Positions 44,517-52,868 of a stretch of 54,570 nucleotides of DNA are shown piece by piece. The stretch covers positions 1 to 54,570 of the forward strand of contig CAUJHH010000062.1 of assembly GCA_963204725.1 (NCBI GenBank), in the 5' to 3' direction. The position numbers and the translations under genes were made by a program. The DNA comes from Planctomycetota bacterium (GTDB lineage: Bacteria > Planctomycetota > Phycisphaerae > Phycisphaerales > UBA1924). The notes under the pieces are model-generated. The model did no database searches. It saw only the letters and a list, made by a program, of their open reading frames with translations, and was not told the DNA's origin. The first letter of the stretch is position 1. Every line of letters begins with the position of its first letter.

Positions 44517-44563
44517 GGACCTGACTTCTTCTCAATACTCCGCTCGAAGGAGCGGGATGGGAC

Positions 44564-45745
44564 TCAGCCGACAAACAGATCGCCACGCTTGGCGGCAGCG
44601 ATCAGAACGTCAGCGACCTCGGGGCGGCTGAACTCCGCCGGGGGCCGCTCGCCCTTGAACAGCAACTCGCGGACAGCGGTGCCCGAGAGGTTGATGATGT
44701 CGCCCTCAATCTTCGGATACGTCTTGCCGGAGACCATGCCTCCGTACGACTTGCTGTACCCAGTGTGCTCGAACTTCATGATGCCGACGCCGAAGCCCAC
44801 CAGATCGATCTCATCGAAGATCTTCTGCGCGTCGTAGGTGCCGTAATAGGTGCCGACGCCCGCGTGGTCGCGTCCCACGATGAAGTGCGAGCAGCCATAG
44901 TTCTTCCGCATCACGGCGTGGTGGATCGCCTCGCGCGGCCCGGCGTACCGCATCGCCGCGGGGAGCACCGAGACCATCGTCGTGGAGGGGTTGAAGTACT
45001 TCTGCACCAGCGCATCAATCGCGACCATGCGCACCGAAGCCGTGATGTCGCCCTTCTTGGTCTCGCCGACCAGAGGGTGGATCAGCAGGCCGTCGCACAG
45101 CTCCTGCGCACACTTGCACACATACTCGTGCGCCCGGTGGATCGGGTTGCGCGTCTGAAACGCAACGGCCGTCTTCCAGCCGCGCTTCTCGAACTCCGCA
45201 CGCGTCTGCGCCGGCGTGAGCCGCTGCTCAAGGAACGCCTCGGGACCCTTCGGGTCCACGCACAGCGTCAGCACATCGACCGGGCCACCCAGGCAGTGGT
45301 CGCCCTCGGCCATCACCTGCGCCGCCCCCGGGTGCGCCGAGTCCTCGGTGCGGAAGACATTCGGAATCTCCAGCTTCTTGTCGTGGAGGAACGTCTCCTT
45401 CACCGTCATCACGCCCTGCAGCACGCCATTCGGCGCGATCAGCGCGACACGGGCGCCGATCGCCGGAACCTGCTCCTTCGCCACCGAAAGCAGAATCGGG
45501 ATCGACCACACCGCGCCGCTCGCCAGCTTCATCGATGTGCACACGGCACGGAAGTCATCCGAACCCATGAACCCTTCGAGAGGCGAATAGCCGCCGTTGC
45601 CGATCAACTCCAGATCGCACGACTGCTTCGCCGTCAGATTGATCTTCGGAAGCGTCGACGCCTCCTTTGTCAGCTCCGCTGCGCGAGCCCCATCAACAAC
45701 GCGATTCACAAGCTTGCCGCCGTGCGGCTGGATCAGACCGGGCAT
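44564..45745 (-). CDS. sat: ATP sulfurylase (sulfate adenylyltransferase)
   Basis: 393 residues from ATG 45745 (GGAGG 6 bases upstream). It is the Sat/PUA-type homologue: the catalytic HxxH is in [13 protein letters not shown] (motif from residue 197), and the second signature is [16 protein letters not shown]. It makes APS from sulfate and ATP, the first step of sulfate activation. Divergent from cysC, with a 283-base region between them. No fused APS kinase is present. Confidence 0.96.
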   Translation of the reverse strand: MPGLIQPHGGKLVNRVVDGARAAELTKEASTLPKINLTAKQSCDLELIGNGGYSPLEGFMGSDDFRAVCTSMKLASGAVWSIPILLSVAKEQVPAIGARVALIAPNGVLQGVMTVKETFLHDKKLEIPNVFRTEDSAHPGAAQVMAEGDHCLGGPVDVLTLCVDPKGPEAFLEQRLTPAQTRAEFEKRGWKTAVAFQTRNPIHRAHEYVCKCAQELCDGLLIHPLVGETKKGDITASVRMVAIDALVQKYFNPSTTMVSVLPAAMRYAGPREAIHHAVMRKNYGCSHFIVGRDHAGVGTYYGTYDAQKIFDEIDLVGFGVGIMKFEHTGYSKSYGGMVSGKTYPKIEGDIINLSGTAVRELLFKGERPPAEFSRPEVADVLIAAAKRGDLFVG

Positions 45746-45906
45746 CGGAACCTCCGTGGGACGTGGGATGTATCTCACCCTCCCCGGCCGCGCTCAGGCG
45801 GCGAAACAGGGGGGACAGGAGGGTAGCGCGCCCGCGTTCATCCGACCACACGCCGCACCACCGCATTCACCCCGAAACCCGACGCAACTTCCGCTCTGAA
45901 CGGGTG

Positions 45907-45935
45907 TTGCCACTCTCCGACAAACACTCTACAGT
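45907..45935 (+). promoter_or_regulatory. Candidate sigma-70 promoter for cysC
   Basis: TTGCCA (45907-45912) and TACAGT (45930-45935) are separated by exactly 17 bases, and the ATG of cysC lies 94 bases downstream. It is inferred from sequence only. Confidence 0.4.
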
Positions 45936-46028
45936 CCCGCCCCCCGCCTCGGGTCCGCCCGATTCGGGAGGATTTTTCCCATTCTCACACCCGCGCGGCT
46001 CGACCCAAGCCCCCTTCGGAGCACACCC

Positions 46029-46709
46029 ATGACCCAGGTCAACAAGACAACCAACATCCACTGGCACGAGGGCGACATCAGCCGCGACGAGCGCTGGAAG
46101 GCCCTCGGCTGCAAGGGAGCCACCCTCTGGTTCACCGGCCTCTCCGGCTCCGGAAAGTCCACCATCGCCAGCGCGCTCGAGCAGTCACTCGCCAACAACA
46201 AGATCTTCACCTACCGCCTCGACGGCGACAACATCCGCTTCGGCCTCAACACCGACCCCAAGTCGCTCATGGCAAAGGGCTTCCCCGAGCCCGCCGCCAA
46301 GCGCTTCGGCATCGGCTTCTCCGCCGAGGATCGCGCCGAGAACATCCGTCGAATCGGCGAGGTCGCCAAGCTCTTCGCCGATGGCGGCTGTGTCGCCCTC
46401 ACGAGCTTCATCAGCCCCTACCGCAAGGATCGCGACCTCTGCCGCCAGCTCCACAACGAGGCCAAGCCCTCCGCCCTCCCCTTCATCGAGATCTTCGTCG
46501 ACACGCCCCTGGATGTCTGCGAGAAGCGCGACCCCAAGGGCCTTTACAAGAAGGCCCGCGCCGGCGAGATCAAGGGATTCACGGGCATCGACGATCCCTA
46601 CGAGGCCCCCGAGAAGCCCGAGCTCGTGCTCAACACCGCCGAGCTCACCGTCGACCAGTCCGTCGCCAAGTGCATGGAACTGCTGAAGTCGAAGGGCATT
46701 ATTCGCTGA
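46029..46709 (+). CDS. cysC: Adenylylsulfate (APS) kinase
   Basis: 226 residues. The P-loop GLSGSGKS is at residues 37-44, with [31 protein letters not shown] and [11 protein letters not shown] in their family order. It phosphorylates APS to PAPS, the sulfate donor of the sulfotransferases in this window. Unusual: [17 protein letters not shown] extends the loop after LNTD, and the protein is about 20 residues longer than typical CysC. Confidence 0.95.
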   Translation: MTQVNKTTNIHWHEGDISRDERWKALGCKGATLWFTGLSGSGKSTIASALEQSLANNKIFTYRLDGDNIRFGLNTDPKSLMAKGFPEPAAKRFGIGFSAEDRAENIRRIGEVAKLFADGGCVALTSFISPYRKDRDLCRQLHNEAKPSALPFIEIFVDTPLDVCEKRDPKGLYKKARAGEIKGFTGIDDPYEAPEKPELVLNTAELTVDQSVAKCMELLKSKGIIR

Positions 46710-46786
46710 TCGCGATTAGGTCGATACCAGGGATTCTGGGGTAGGCATGGGCGGCATCCTGCCGTCGCGATACCCTATTGGCTGGC

Positions 46787-47131
46787 ATGATGGTACGAAA
46801 TCTGGCCAATCCGAACCGCTCAGACGGAATGTGGCCTACCCCAGGCACTTCACGGTCCTATCGCCGCATGTTCGCGTTGTGGCAAGGTGCGGCATGCCTG
46901 TTCGATGTTTCGCCAACGGTCGCAAGACGGCTGACGAGACAATCTCAGAGATTGAGCGATGAGGAAGCAATTGCTTCGGACTGGGTTGCCGTCGGTGACG
47001 ACCTGCGCGCAGCATTGGAACGAGCTTGGGAGGCACTGAACGATGAGCAACGAAAGCGAGCTGTCGAGGAGTACAGACGCCGCGTCAAAGATGCTCAAAA
47101 CGGACAACTCCAGCTCTTCGGGGATCAATGA
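46787..47131 (+). CDS. Small hypothetical protein upstream of the DUF2335 gene
   Basis: 114 residues if ATG 46787 is the start; starts at 46790 or later are possible. The C-terminal half is helical and charged: SDEEAIASDWVAVGDDLRAALERAWE and NDEQRKRAVEEYRRRVKDAQ. It overlaps the DUF2335 gene by 89 bases in another frame. The base composition is less GC-rich than in cysC or cysQ. I know of no function; I infer that it and the membrane protein form a pair. Confidence that it is real rests on the long conserved-looking helix and position. Confidence 0.5.
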   Translation: MMVRNLANPNRSDGMWPTPGTSRSYRRMFALWQGAACLFDVSPTVARRLTRQSQRLSDEEAIASDWVAVGDDLRAALERAWEALNDEQRKRAVEEYRRRVKDAQNGQLQLFGDQ

Positions 47132-47561
47132 GTCGGCGAGCGATCAAGCTCCAGAGATCGTTGCCGGACGACTGACGACCTATACGCGCACGCTGCATGT
47201 TGGCCCGCTTCCTCCTCCGGAAGTTCTGTCCGCATACGGTGAGGTCGATCCGTCCTTTCCCGAGCGCATTCTCAAGATGGCCGAAGCGCAGGCGGAGCAC
47301 CGAAAGCAACAGGAAAGGGAAGATCTTTGCGCCGACATCGATGACTTGAAGGCGCAGCGCGGAACTGAGCGCATTGGCCAGGTATTCGCGCTTGTCGTTT
47401 GCCTCGCGTTCTTGGGCGGAGGCGTGTGGGTAACCCTGCGTGGGCACGATTGGGTAGGGGGCGTCATCGTCGGCGCAACCCTTTTGGGAATCGTTACCGT
47501 CTTCATCACCGGTCGCAGATCTCGCATAAATCCACCATCAACGGAAGCCCATCACCAATGA
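47043..47561 (+). CDS. DUF2335-family predicted membrane protein
   Basis: 172 residues. Signature RTLHVGPLPPPEVLSAYGEVDPSFPERILKMAEAQ (split: HVGPLPPPEVLSAYG) followed by a charged helix and two membrane helices (GQVFALVVCLAFLGGGVWVTL; VGGVIVGATLLGIVTVFI), the organisation of DUF2335. Its stop TGA overlaps the cysQ ATG as ATGA (47558-47561). Function unknown. DUF2335 proteins occur widely in bacterial accessory gene content; here it is wedged between cysC and cysQ. Confidence 0.75.
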   Translation: MSNESELSRSTDAASKMLKTDNSSSSGINESASDQAPEIVAGRLTTYTRTLHVGPLPPPEVLSAYGEVDPSFPERILKMAEAQAEHRKQQEREDLCADIDDLKAQRGTERIGQVFALVVCLAFLGGGVWVTLRGHDWVGGVIVGATLLGIVTVFITGRRSRINPPSTEAHHQ

Positions 47562-48556
47562 GCGCCCAATACCTCACCGCCGCCCGCAACGCCGTCACAC
47601 AGGCCTCGCTCGTCTGCCGCGTGGTTCAGAAGAACCTCGAGCAGGTGAAGGCGGTGACCAAGGACGACAAGAGCCCCGTCACCGTCGCCGACTTCGCCGC
47701 GCAGGCCGTCGTCGCGCACATCCTCACCGAGCAACTCGGCGAGGTGATCCTTGTCGGCGAGGAAGAATCCAAGTCGCTGCGCGAGGACGAGACCCTGCTC
47801 GCCGCGACGCTCGCCGCCGTGCAGGAAGTCTGGCCCGAGGCCGACGAGACCTCCATGCTCACCGCCATCGATGTCGGACGCGGCGACACCCACCACAACG
47901 GCTACTGGACCCTCGACCCCGTCGACGGCACCAAGGGCTTCCTCCGCAACCAGCAGTACGCCGTTGCACTCGCCTACATCGAGCGAGGCGAGCCCACCGT
48001 CGCCGCACTCGGCTGCCCCAACCTCCCCATGGACTTCGGCAGCAGCATGGACACGCCCGACCCCAAGGGCTGCATCTATCTCTCCCTCCGAGGCGACGGC
48101 GTCTCCGAAGCCCCCGCCAACGATCCCAAGGCCCACCCGCGCGGCATCAAGCGCCTCGACCACCCCAAGGGCGAGCCCATACGCGTCTGCGCCTCCGTCG
48201 AGTCCGGCCACTCCAACGTTGACGATACCGACCGCATCCTCGCCCACATCGGCGAGTCCTCACGCCCCATCCGCCTCGATAGCCAGGCCAAGTACGCCGT
48301 CGTCGCGCGTGGACAGGCCGATGCCTACCTGCGTCTGCCCACCAAGAAGGGCTATGTCGAGCGCATCTGGGACCACGCAGCGGGCGCGCTCGTCGCCGTC
48401 GAGGCCGGTTGCTTCGTCACCGACATCCACGGCAACCCGCTCGACTTCTCCCACGGCCGAGGCCTCGAGAAAAACAAGGGCGTCGTCTGCGCTCCCCCGC
48501 GCGTCCACGGCCTCCTCATCCGCGCCATCAGAGATCTGGGCATCGGCAAGGCATAA
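47558..48556 (+). CDS. cysQ: 3'(2'),5'-bisphosphate nucleotidase (PAP phosphatase)
   Basis: 332 residues from ATG 47558. An inositol-monophosphatase-fold enzyme: metal site DPVDGTKGF (residues 120-128), and the second metal motif WDHAAGALVAVEAG (about 271-284). It hydrolyses PAP, the by-product of PAPS use, to AMP, so it supports the sulfotransferases and sulfate activation. The longer insert between GCPNLPMDFG and VCASVESGHSNVDD fits the HAL2-like group. The ATG is coupled to the DUF2335 stop. Confidence 0.93.
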   Translation: MSAQYLTAARNAVTQASLVCRVVQKNLEQVKAVTKDDKSPVTVADFAAQAVVAHILTEQLGEVILVGEEESKSLREDETLLAATLAAVQEVWPEADETSMLTAIDVGRGDTHHNGYWTLDPVDGTKGFLRNQQYAVALAYIERGEPTVAALGCPNLPMDFGSSMDTPDPKGCIYLSLRGDGVSEAPANDPKAHPRGIKRLDHPKGEPIRVCASVESGHSNVDDTDRILAHIGESSRPIRLDSQAKYAVVARGQADAYLRLPTKKGYVERIWDHAAGALVAVEAGCFVTDIHGNPLDFSHGRGLEKNKGVVCAPPRVHGLLIRAIRDLGIGKA

Positions 48557-48574
48557 GGACGCCAGCACTTCCGC

Positions 48575-48973
48575 TCAGCGCCCCTCCAACCTCCGCTTCA
48601 ACCTCCCGAGCGCATCATCCCACTGCCCCTCGATGTGGCTCAGCCATCGCCGCGCATCATCCAGTCGCTGCGGCTCCATCTCCCACACGCTGTCCCGCCC
48701 CACGCGCATCCCCCGCGCCAGCCCCGCCTCCTCCAGCACCCGCAGGTGCTTGGTCACTGCCTGACGCGAGACGTGCAGCCCCTCCGTCAAGCGCGCGATC
48801 GACAGTGGGCCGTCCGCGCTCAGGCGCACGACAAGCCCGAGGCGCGTCTCATCACCGAGCGCGGCAAAGACTGGTGCCGCGCCGACGATGGAGCCGACCG
48901 GCGCGCCATTCGTGCGGCGACCAGCCCGTCCAGCGGAACGACGCCGCTCACGAACCCTTGGCTTTCGTGACAT
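48575..48973 (-). CDS. ArsR-family transcriptional regulator
   Basis: 132 residues. Winged helix ArsR core: VFAALGDETRLGLVVRLSADGPLSIARLTEGL then VSRQAVTKHLRVLEEAGLARGMR (split for length). No metal-binding cysteine motif is visible, so it belongs to the group that partners with SRPBCC/AHSA1 proteins rather than metal sensors. The start overlaps the SRPBCC gene end by 26 bases; the two form an operon controlled by operators at 49462-49534. Confidence 0.9.
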   Translation of the reverse strand: MSRKPRVRERRRSAGRAGRRTNGAPVGSIVGAAPVFAALGDETRLGLVVRLSADGPLSIARLTEGLHVSRQAVTKHLRVLEEAGLARGMRVGRDSVWEMEPQRLDDARRWLSHIEGQWDDALGRLKRRLEGR

Positions 48974-49451
48974 ACGTGCTGATCGCCTCCACCTGATAGT
49001 CCCAGCCGCCGGAGTTCATCTTGTACGCCATGGCGCGCCGCGCGAGCGGCACCTTGTCAAAGCCGGACTCCACCACCGTTAACTTCGTTCCGACCCCTCC
49101 GTCTTGAAGTGTGCATTCCTCGAGCGTGAACTCGACCAGCGTCCGCTCCTCACCCGAGTAATCGACCCCCGCCTCGACCGCGTAGGGGTGCCACCTCCAG
49201 GAGAAGAGCCGCTCCGGCTCCATCCGCTCGATCAGCACATCCCACACGACGTGCTCATAGCCCTTGTGCGTGATCTGCCCCTTGACACGCTCGCCCACGC
49301 GGAACGCGCCGTCGATCTTGACGCCGAACCACGCGCCGAGTTCCCTTGAGTCGGTCAGCGCACGCCACACGACGCTGCGGGGCGCGTTGATCTCGACCGA
49401 TCGCTCGATCCTGTCCGTCACGCTCCTGCCAGCTCCGGATATATCTTCCAT
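48948..49451 (-). CDS. SRPBCC/AHSA1-family protein
   Basis: 167 residues from ATG 49451 (GGAG 9 bases upstream). START-like lipid or small-molecule-binding fold: IERSVEINAPRSVVWRALTDSRELGAWFG and ERLFSWRWHPYAVEAG then TLVEFTLEEC and GWDYQVEAISTYV. Such proteins are commonly paired with ArsR regulators. The ligand is unknown. It is the first gene of the two-gene operon and overlaps the ArsR gene. Confidence 0.9.
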   Translation of the reverse strand: MEDISGAGRSVTDRIERSVEINAPRSVVWRALTDSRELGAWFGVKIDGAFRVGERVKGQITHKGYEHVVWDVLIERMEPERLFSWRWHPYAVEAGVDYSGEERTLVEFTLEECTLQDGGVGTKLTVVESGFDKVPLARRAMAYKMNSGGWDYQVEAISTYVTKAKGS

Positions 49452-49461
49452 GGCGGTCTCC

Positions 49462-49487
49462 AATATGCAACCCTTTCGTTGCATATT
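49462..49487. promoter_or_regulatory. Operator 1: AATATGCAAC-N6-GTTGCATATT
   Basis: A perfect 10-bp inverted repeat with a 6-base spacer, 10 bases upstream of the SRPBCC ATG. Predicted binding site of the ArsR regulator of the same operon; the geometry matches other ArsR operators of the AHSA1-linked type (inference). Confidence 0.75.
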
Positions 49488-49516
49488 ACCCGCTCCGGCT
49501 GCGTGCCGCAACCACA

Positions 49517-49534
49517 TGCAACCAAATAGTTGCA
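49517..49534. promoter_or_regulatory. Operator 2: TGCAAC-N6-GTTGCA
   Basis: A perfect 6-bp inverted repeat with the same 6-base spacer and the same half-site as operator 1, centred 51 bp from it. The downstream sequence shows no other copy. Confidence 0.7.
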
Positions 49535-49560
49535 ACTTTGACTGGGGGTTCCAGCCCGGA

Positions 49561-51375
49561 TCACGCCGGCATCAGCGGCCAGATGAAGGGCACCAGCGTG
49601 ATCGTCACGATCGCCATCAGCGAGTTCAGCGGGATCCCGACGCGCAGGTAGTCGCTGAACTTGTACCCGCCCGGGGCCATCACCATCAGGTTCGTCTGGT
49701 ACCCGATCGGCGTCGAGAAGCACGCCGACGCCGCCATCATGATCGCGATCGCGAAGGGCAGGGGGTTCGCCCCGAGCTTGTCCGCCGCACCGATCGCGAT
49801 GGGAAAGACCAGCGTCGCCGCCGCGTTGTTCGTGATCAACTCCGTGAACACCATGGTGGTCAGGTACACCACCGCCAGTGTCACCCACGGGTTGCCACCC
49901 GCGATCGCGATCAGTTGCGATGCGATCACGTCCGCCGCGCCGGTCACCTCGAGTGCACGCCCGAGCGCAAAGCCCGACGCGATCACGACCAGCACCTGCC
50001 AATCAACGCTCGAGCGGGCCTGAGCCCCGGTGCAACAGCGCGTCAGGAGCATCAGCCCCGCGCCGAGCGCGGCAGCGTGGATCGTCTTGATCCCGAGCGG
50101 CTCGCCGAACGTCGCCAGCAGAATCATCCCCGCCATGATCCCCACCGCCAGCAGCGCCTTCTCGTGCCTCGGACGAGTCGAGTTCTCGACCGCCGACACA
50201 AGGAAGAAGTCGCGGCTGTTCCGATGCTGCTCCTGGAAGCTCTTGTGCGCCTCCAGCAACAGCGTGTCCCCGGCCCGGATCACGATGTCGCCGATCTTCC
50301 GGTTCGTGATCCGCTCGCCGTTGCGCGCCACAGCGATCACCACCGCGTTGTACACCGTGCGGAAACGCCCCTCGCGCACACTCCGCCCCACCAGCGGGCT
50401 CGTGTTCGAGACCACCGCCTCGATCAGACACCGCTGCGGACGCGGCGCATCCAGCTTCACCACCTGGTTCGTCGCCGGGCGCAGACCGCGGATCTTCTGG
50501 AGCTCAACGATCGAATCCACCACGCCGACGAAGACCAGCCGGTCCTCGGCAAACAGCTTCTCATCAGGCCCCACCGCCGGCAGCGACTGCCCCCCCCGCT
50601 CGATGTGCGCGAGATAAAGCCCCGGCAGGTGACGCAGCCCCGCCTGCTCGATCGTCTTGCCGACGAGCCCGGAGCCACCCTCAACCTCCATCTCCACTGT
50701 GTACGCGCGCGGGTCCAGCCCCACATCCAGCGCGGGCTTCCGCTCCGGAATCAGAAACCGCCCCGCGAAGAACAGGTACGCCAGCCCCACGATCGACGCG
50801 GGCACACCGATCTTCGCGATCTCAAAGAACCCGATCGACGGCAGATCCGCAAAGTGCCCGACCCACAACCCAGCCACCACAAGGTTCGTGCTCGTCCCGA
50901 TCAGCGTGCACGTCCCGCCAAGGATCGCCGCATACGACAAGGGCAGCATCAGCTTCGACGGGCTGATCCCCTGACGCTTGCACCAGTCGCCGATCACCGG
51001 GATAAACATCGCCACCAGCGGCGTGTTGTTCAGGAACGCCGAGAGCGTCGTCACCGGCAGCATCATCCGAACCTGCGCCGCCAGCAGCGTCTTCGGCCGC
51101 CCGAGCACCCGCTGCCCGATCCACCCCACGCCCCCCGTCTCCGAGAGCCCGCGCACAACCACATACATGATCGCGACCGTCAGCATCCCCTCGTTGGCCA
51201 TCCCCGCCAGCGCATCCTTCGTCGACAGGATCTCCGCACCCGGCACCACGATGTCCACCAGCACCAGCACCGTCACCGCGCCCACAAGCACGATGTCCGG
51301 GCCGACGCGGTTGCTCACCAGCGCGCCAAGCACCATCAGAATCATCACCACAACCAGCCACGCTTCCCAACTCAT
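49561..51375 (-). CDS. SLC13/DASS-type permease with two RCK_C domains (likely sulfate)
   Basis: 604 residues from ATG 51375 (GGAGG 6 bases upstream). Helical transporter with the family motifs SAFLNNTPLVAMFIPV and GGTCTLIGTSTNLVVAG in the N-terminal half and TELITNNAAATLVFPIA and FSTPIGYQTNLMVMAPGGYKFS in the C-terminal half; between them, two TrkA_C (RCK_C) domains (TVEMEVEGGSGLVGKTIEQAGLR and VSNTSPLVGRSVREGRF...IVIRAGDTLLLEA). This architecture is that of the SLT/SAC1-type sulfate transporters. The nearby sat/cysC/cysQ genes support sulfate, but the substrate is an inference. Confidence 0.9.
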   Translation of the reverse strand: MSWEAWLVVVMILMVLGALVSNRVGPDIVLVGAVTVLVLVDIVVPGAEILSTKDALAGMANEGMLTVAIMYVVVRGLSETGGVGWIGQRVLGRPKTLLAAQVRMMLPVTTLSAFLNNTPLVAMFIPVIGDWCKRQGISPSKLMLPLSYAAILGGTCTLIGTSTNLVVAGLWVGHFADLPSIGFFEIAKIGVPASIVGLAYLFFAGRFLIPERKPALDVGLDPRAYTVEMEVEGGSGLVGKTIEQAGLRHLPGLYLAHIERGGQSLPAVGPDEKLFAEDRLVFVGVVDSIVELQKIRGLRPATNQVVKLDAPRPQRCLIEAVVSNTSPLVGRSVREGRFRTVYNAVVIAVARNGERITNRKIGDIVIRAGDTLLLEAHKSFQEQHRNSRDFFLVSAVENSTRPRHEKALLAVGIMAGMILLATFGEPLGIKTIHAAALGAGLMLLTRCCTGAQARSSVDWQVLVVIASGFALGRALEVTGAADVIASQLIAIAGGNPWVTLAVVYLTTMVFTELITNNAAATLVFPIAIGAADKLGANPLPFAIAIMMAASACFSTPIGYQTNLMVMAPGGYKFSDYLRVGIPLNSLMAIVTITLVPFIWPLMPA

Positions 51376-51701
51376 ACGGCCTCCACACCGACCCCACTCC
51401 CGTGGCCACGATCTATGCCGCCCACGCACGCCGGGTTCGCGCAATCCATCCGAACCAGCCCCACACTATCGGCCCCTTCAACCACCCTCGAACACCCCGC
51501 CACCCGAACCCGCTCCACGCCTCTCGCGTAGACACTCCTCACAATCGGGCGCAGATTCTGCCTGTTCAACGGAGACAACCGGCCCAGGTCGCACTTGGTG
51601 CGCCCAAGCCCGCTCCAGCGTTCAGACGGCACCCGCTCGAACCGACCATACTGTTCACACCGGACGCGCTTGGGTCGTCCGGATTCGTGCGGAGGAACTT
51701 G

Positions 51702-52736
51702 GTGCGCACCTTCATCACCGGCGGCTCGGGCTTTATCGGCTCCTACTACCACGACCTGTTCGCCGCCAGCGGACAGGACCACGTCATCTACGACCTGGTC
51801 AAACCCACCTTCGACCTCAAAGGCGCAACCTACATCAAGGGGGATGTCCGCGACGCGGCCCACCTCACCCGCTCCATGGCCGGCTGCGACCGCGTCCTCG
51901 CACTCGCCGCCGCACACCACGACTTCGGCATCGACCACGACACCTACTTCGCCGTCAACGAGCGCGGCACACAGCTCATCTGCGACGCCATGGACACCCA
52001 CGGCATCCGCAACCTCTGCTTCTACTCCTCCTGCGCCGTCTTCGGCGACGCCAAGCCCCCCCTCCGCGAAGACTCCCCCACCGCGCCCAACTCCCCCTAC
52101 GGTGCCTCCAAACTCGCCGGCGAGAAGGTCATCAAGCCGTGGACCGACAAGGGCGAGGGCCGCCGCGCCCTCGTCATCCGACCCACGATCACCTTCGGCC
52201 CGCGCAACTTCGCCAACATGTACTCGCTGATCCGCCAGATCCACAACAAGCGCTACGTGCAGATCGGCGCGGGCACCAACATCAAGTCGCTCTCCTACGT
52301 CGAGAACATCGTCAGCGCGACGCTCTTCCTCTGGAATCGCCCGGAGGCGCAGCGCGCCGCGTTCGACATCTTCAACTACATCGATAAGCCCGACCTCACC
52401 AGCCGCCAGATCGCCGAGGCCGTCTACGCCGCGCTCGGACGCAAGTTCCCCTCCTTCACCGTGCCCATGGGTCTCGGCCTCCTGCTCGCGCTCCCCTTCG
52501 ACGTCGTCATCAAGCTCACCGGCAAAAACCTCCCCGTCTCCTCCGCGCGTGTGAAGAAGCTCGCCGGCACCGAGACGCGCTTCGAGGCCGACAAGCTCAC
52601 CGCCGCGGGCTTCACGCCCCCGATCCCGCTCTCAGAAGGAATCGCCCGCATGGTCCGCTGGTACCTCGACGAGGGCAAGAGCAAAGAAGCCGTCTGGCAC
52701 CTCCCCCCGGCCAAGCCCGTCATCACCGCCGACTGA
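51702..52736 (+). CDS. NAD-dependent sugar-nucleotide epimerase/dehydratase
   Basis: 344 residues. The start at GTG 51702 is supported by GGAGG (51691-51695); a TTG three bases earlier also fits. Rossmann loop FITGGSGFIGSYY at the N-terminus; active-site YxxxK is SPYGASKLAGEK (Tyr133, Lys137). The C-terminal part contains a hydrophobic LGLLLALPFDVVIKLTG typical of UDP-glucose-4-epimerase-like and related extended SDRs that associate with membranes. The substrate is unclear. It is divergent from the permease. Confidence 0.88.
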   Translation: MRTFITGGSGFIGSYYHDLFAASGQDHVIYDLVKPTFDLKGATYIKGDVRDAAHLTRSMAGCDRVLALAAAHHDFGIDHDTYFAVNERGTQLICDAMDTHGIRNLCFYSSCAVFGDAKPPLREDSPTAPNSPYGASKLAGEKVIKPWTDKGEGRRALVIRPTITFGPRNFANMYSLIRQIHNKRYVQIGAGTNIKSLSYVENIVSATLFLWNRPEAQRAAFDIFNYIDKPDLTSRQIAEAVYAALGRKFPSFTVPMGLGLLLALPFDVVIKLTGKNLPVSSARVKKLAGTETRFEADKLTAAGFTPPIPLSEGIARMVRWYLDEGKSKEAVWHLPPAKPVITAD

Positions 52737-52868
52737 GGCGCCACACGTCGCCAGCCTCCCGGCCTCTTCCCTTCGCCATCCGCCCATCCGCGATTTGCCA
52801 ATTCGCCCCCCTTTCCGCGCTCGCGGGCACTATCCTGCTTGTGAGCAGCTCACGCAAGGGGTTTGTGT

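Noticed and set aside
46710..46786. Direct repeats TCGCGAT flanking the gap before the DUF2335 module as insertion footprints
   Set aside because: Only seven bases and both copies lie on the same side of the module, so they do not flank it.
49264..51531. 755-codon open frame antisense to the SLC13-type permease
   Set aside because: Translation is dominated by Arg/His/Pro and crosses the operators and the SRPBCC gene; the permease on the other strand has complete family motifs.
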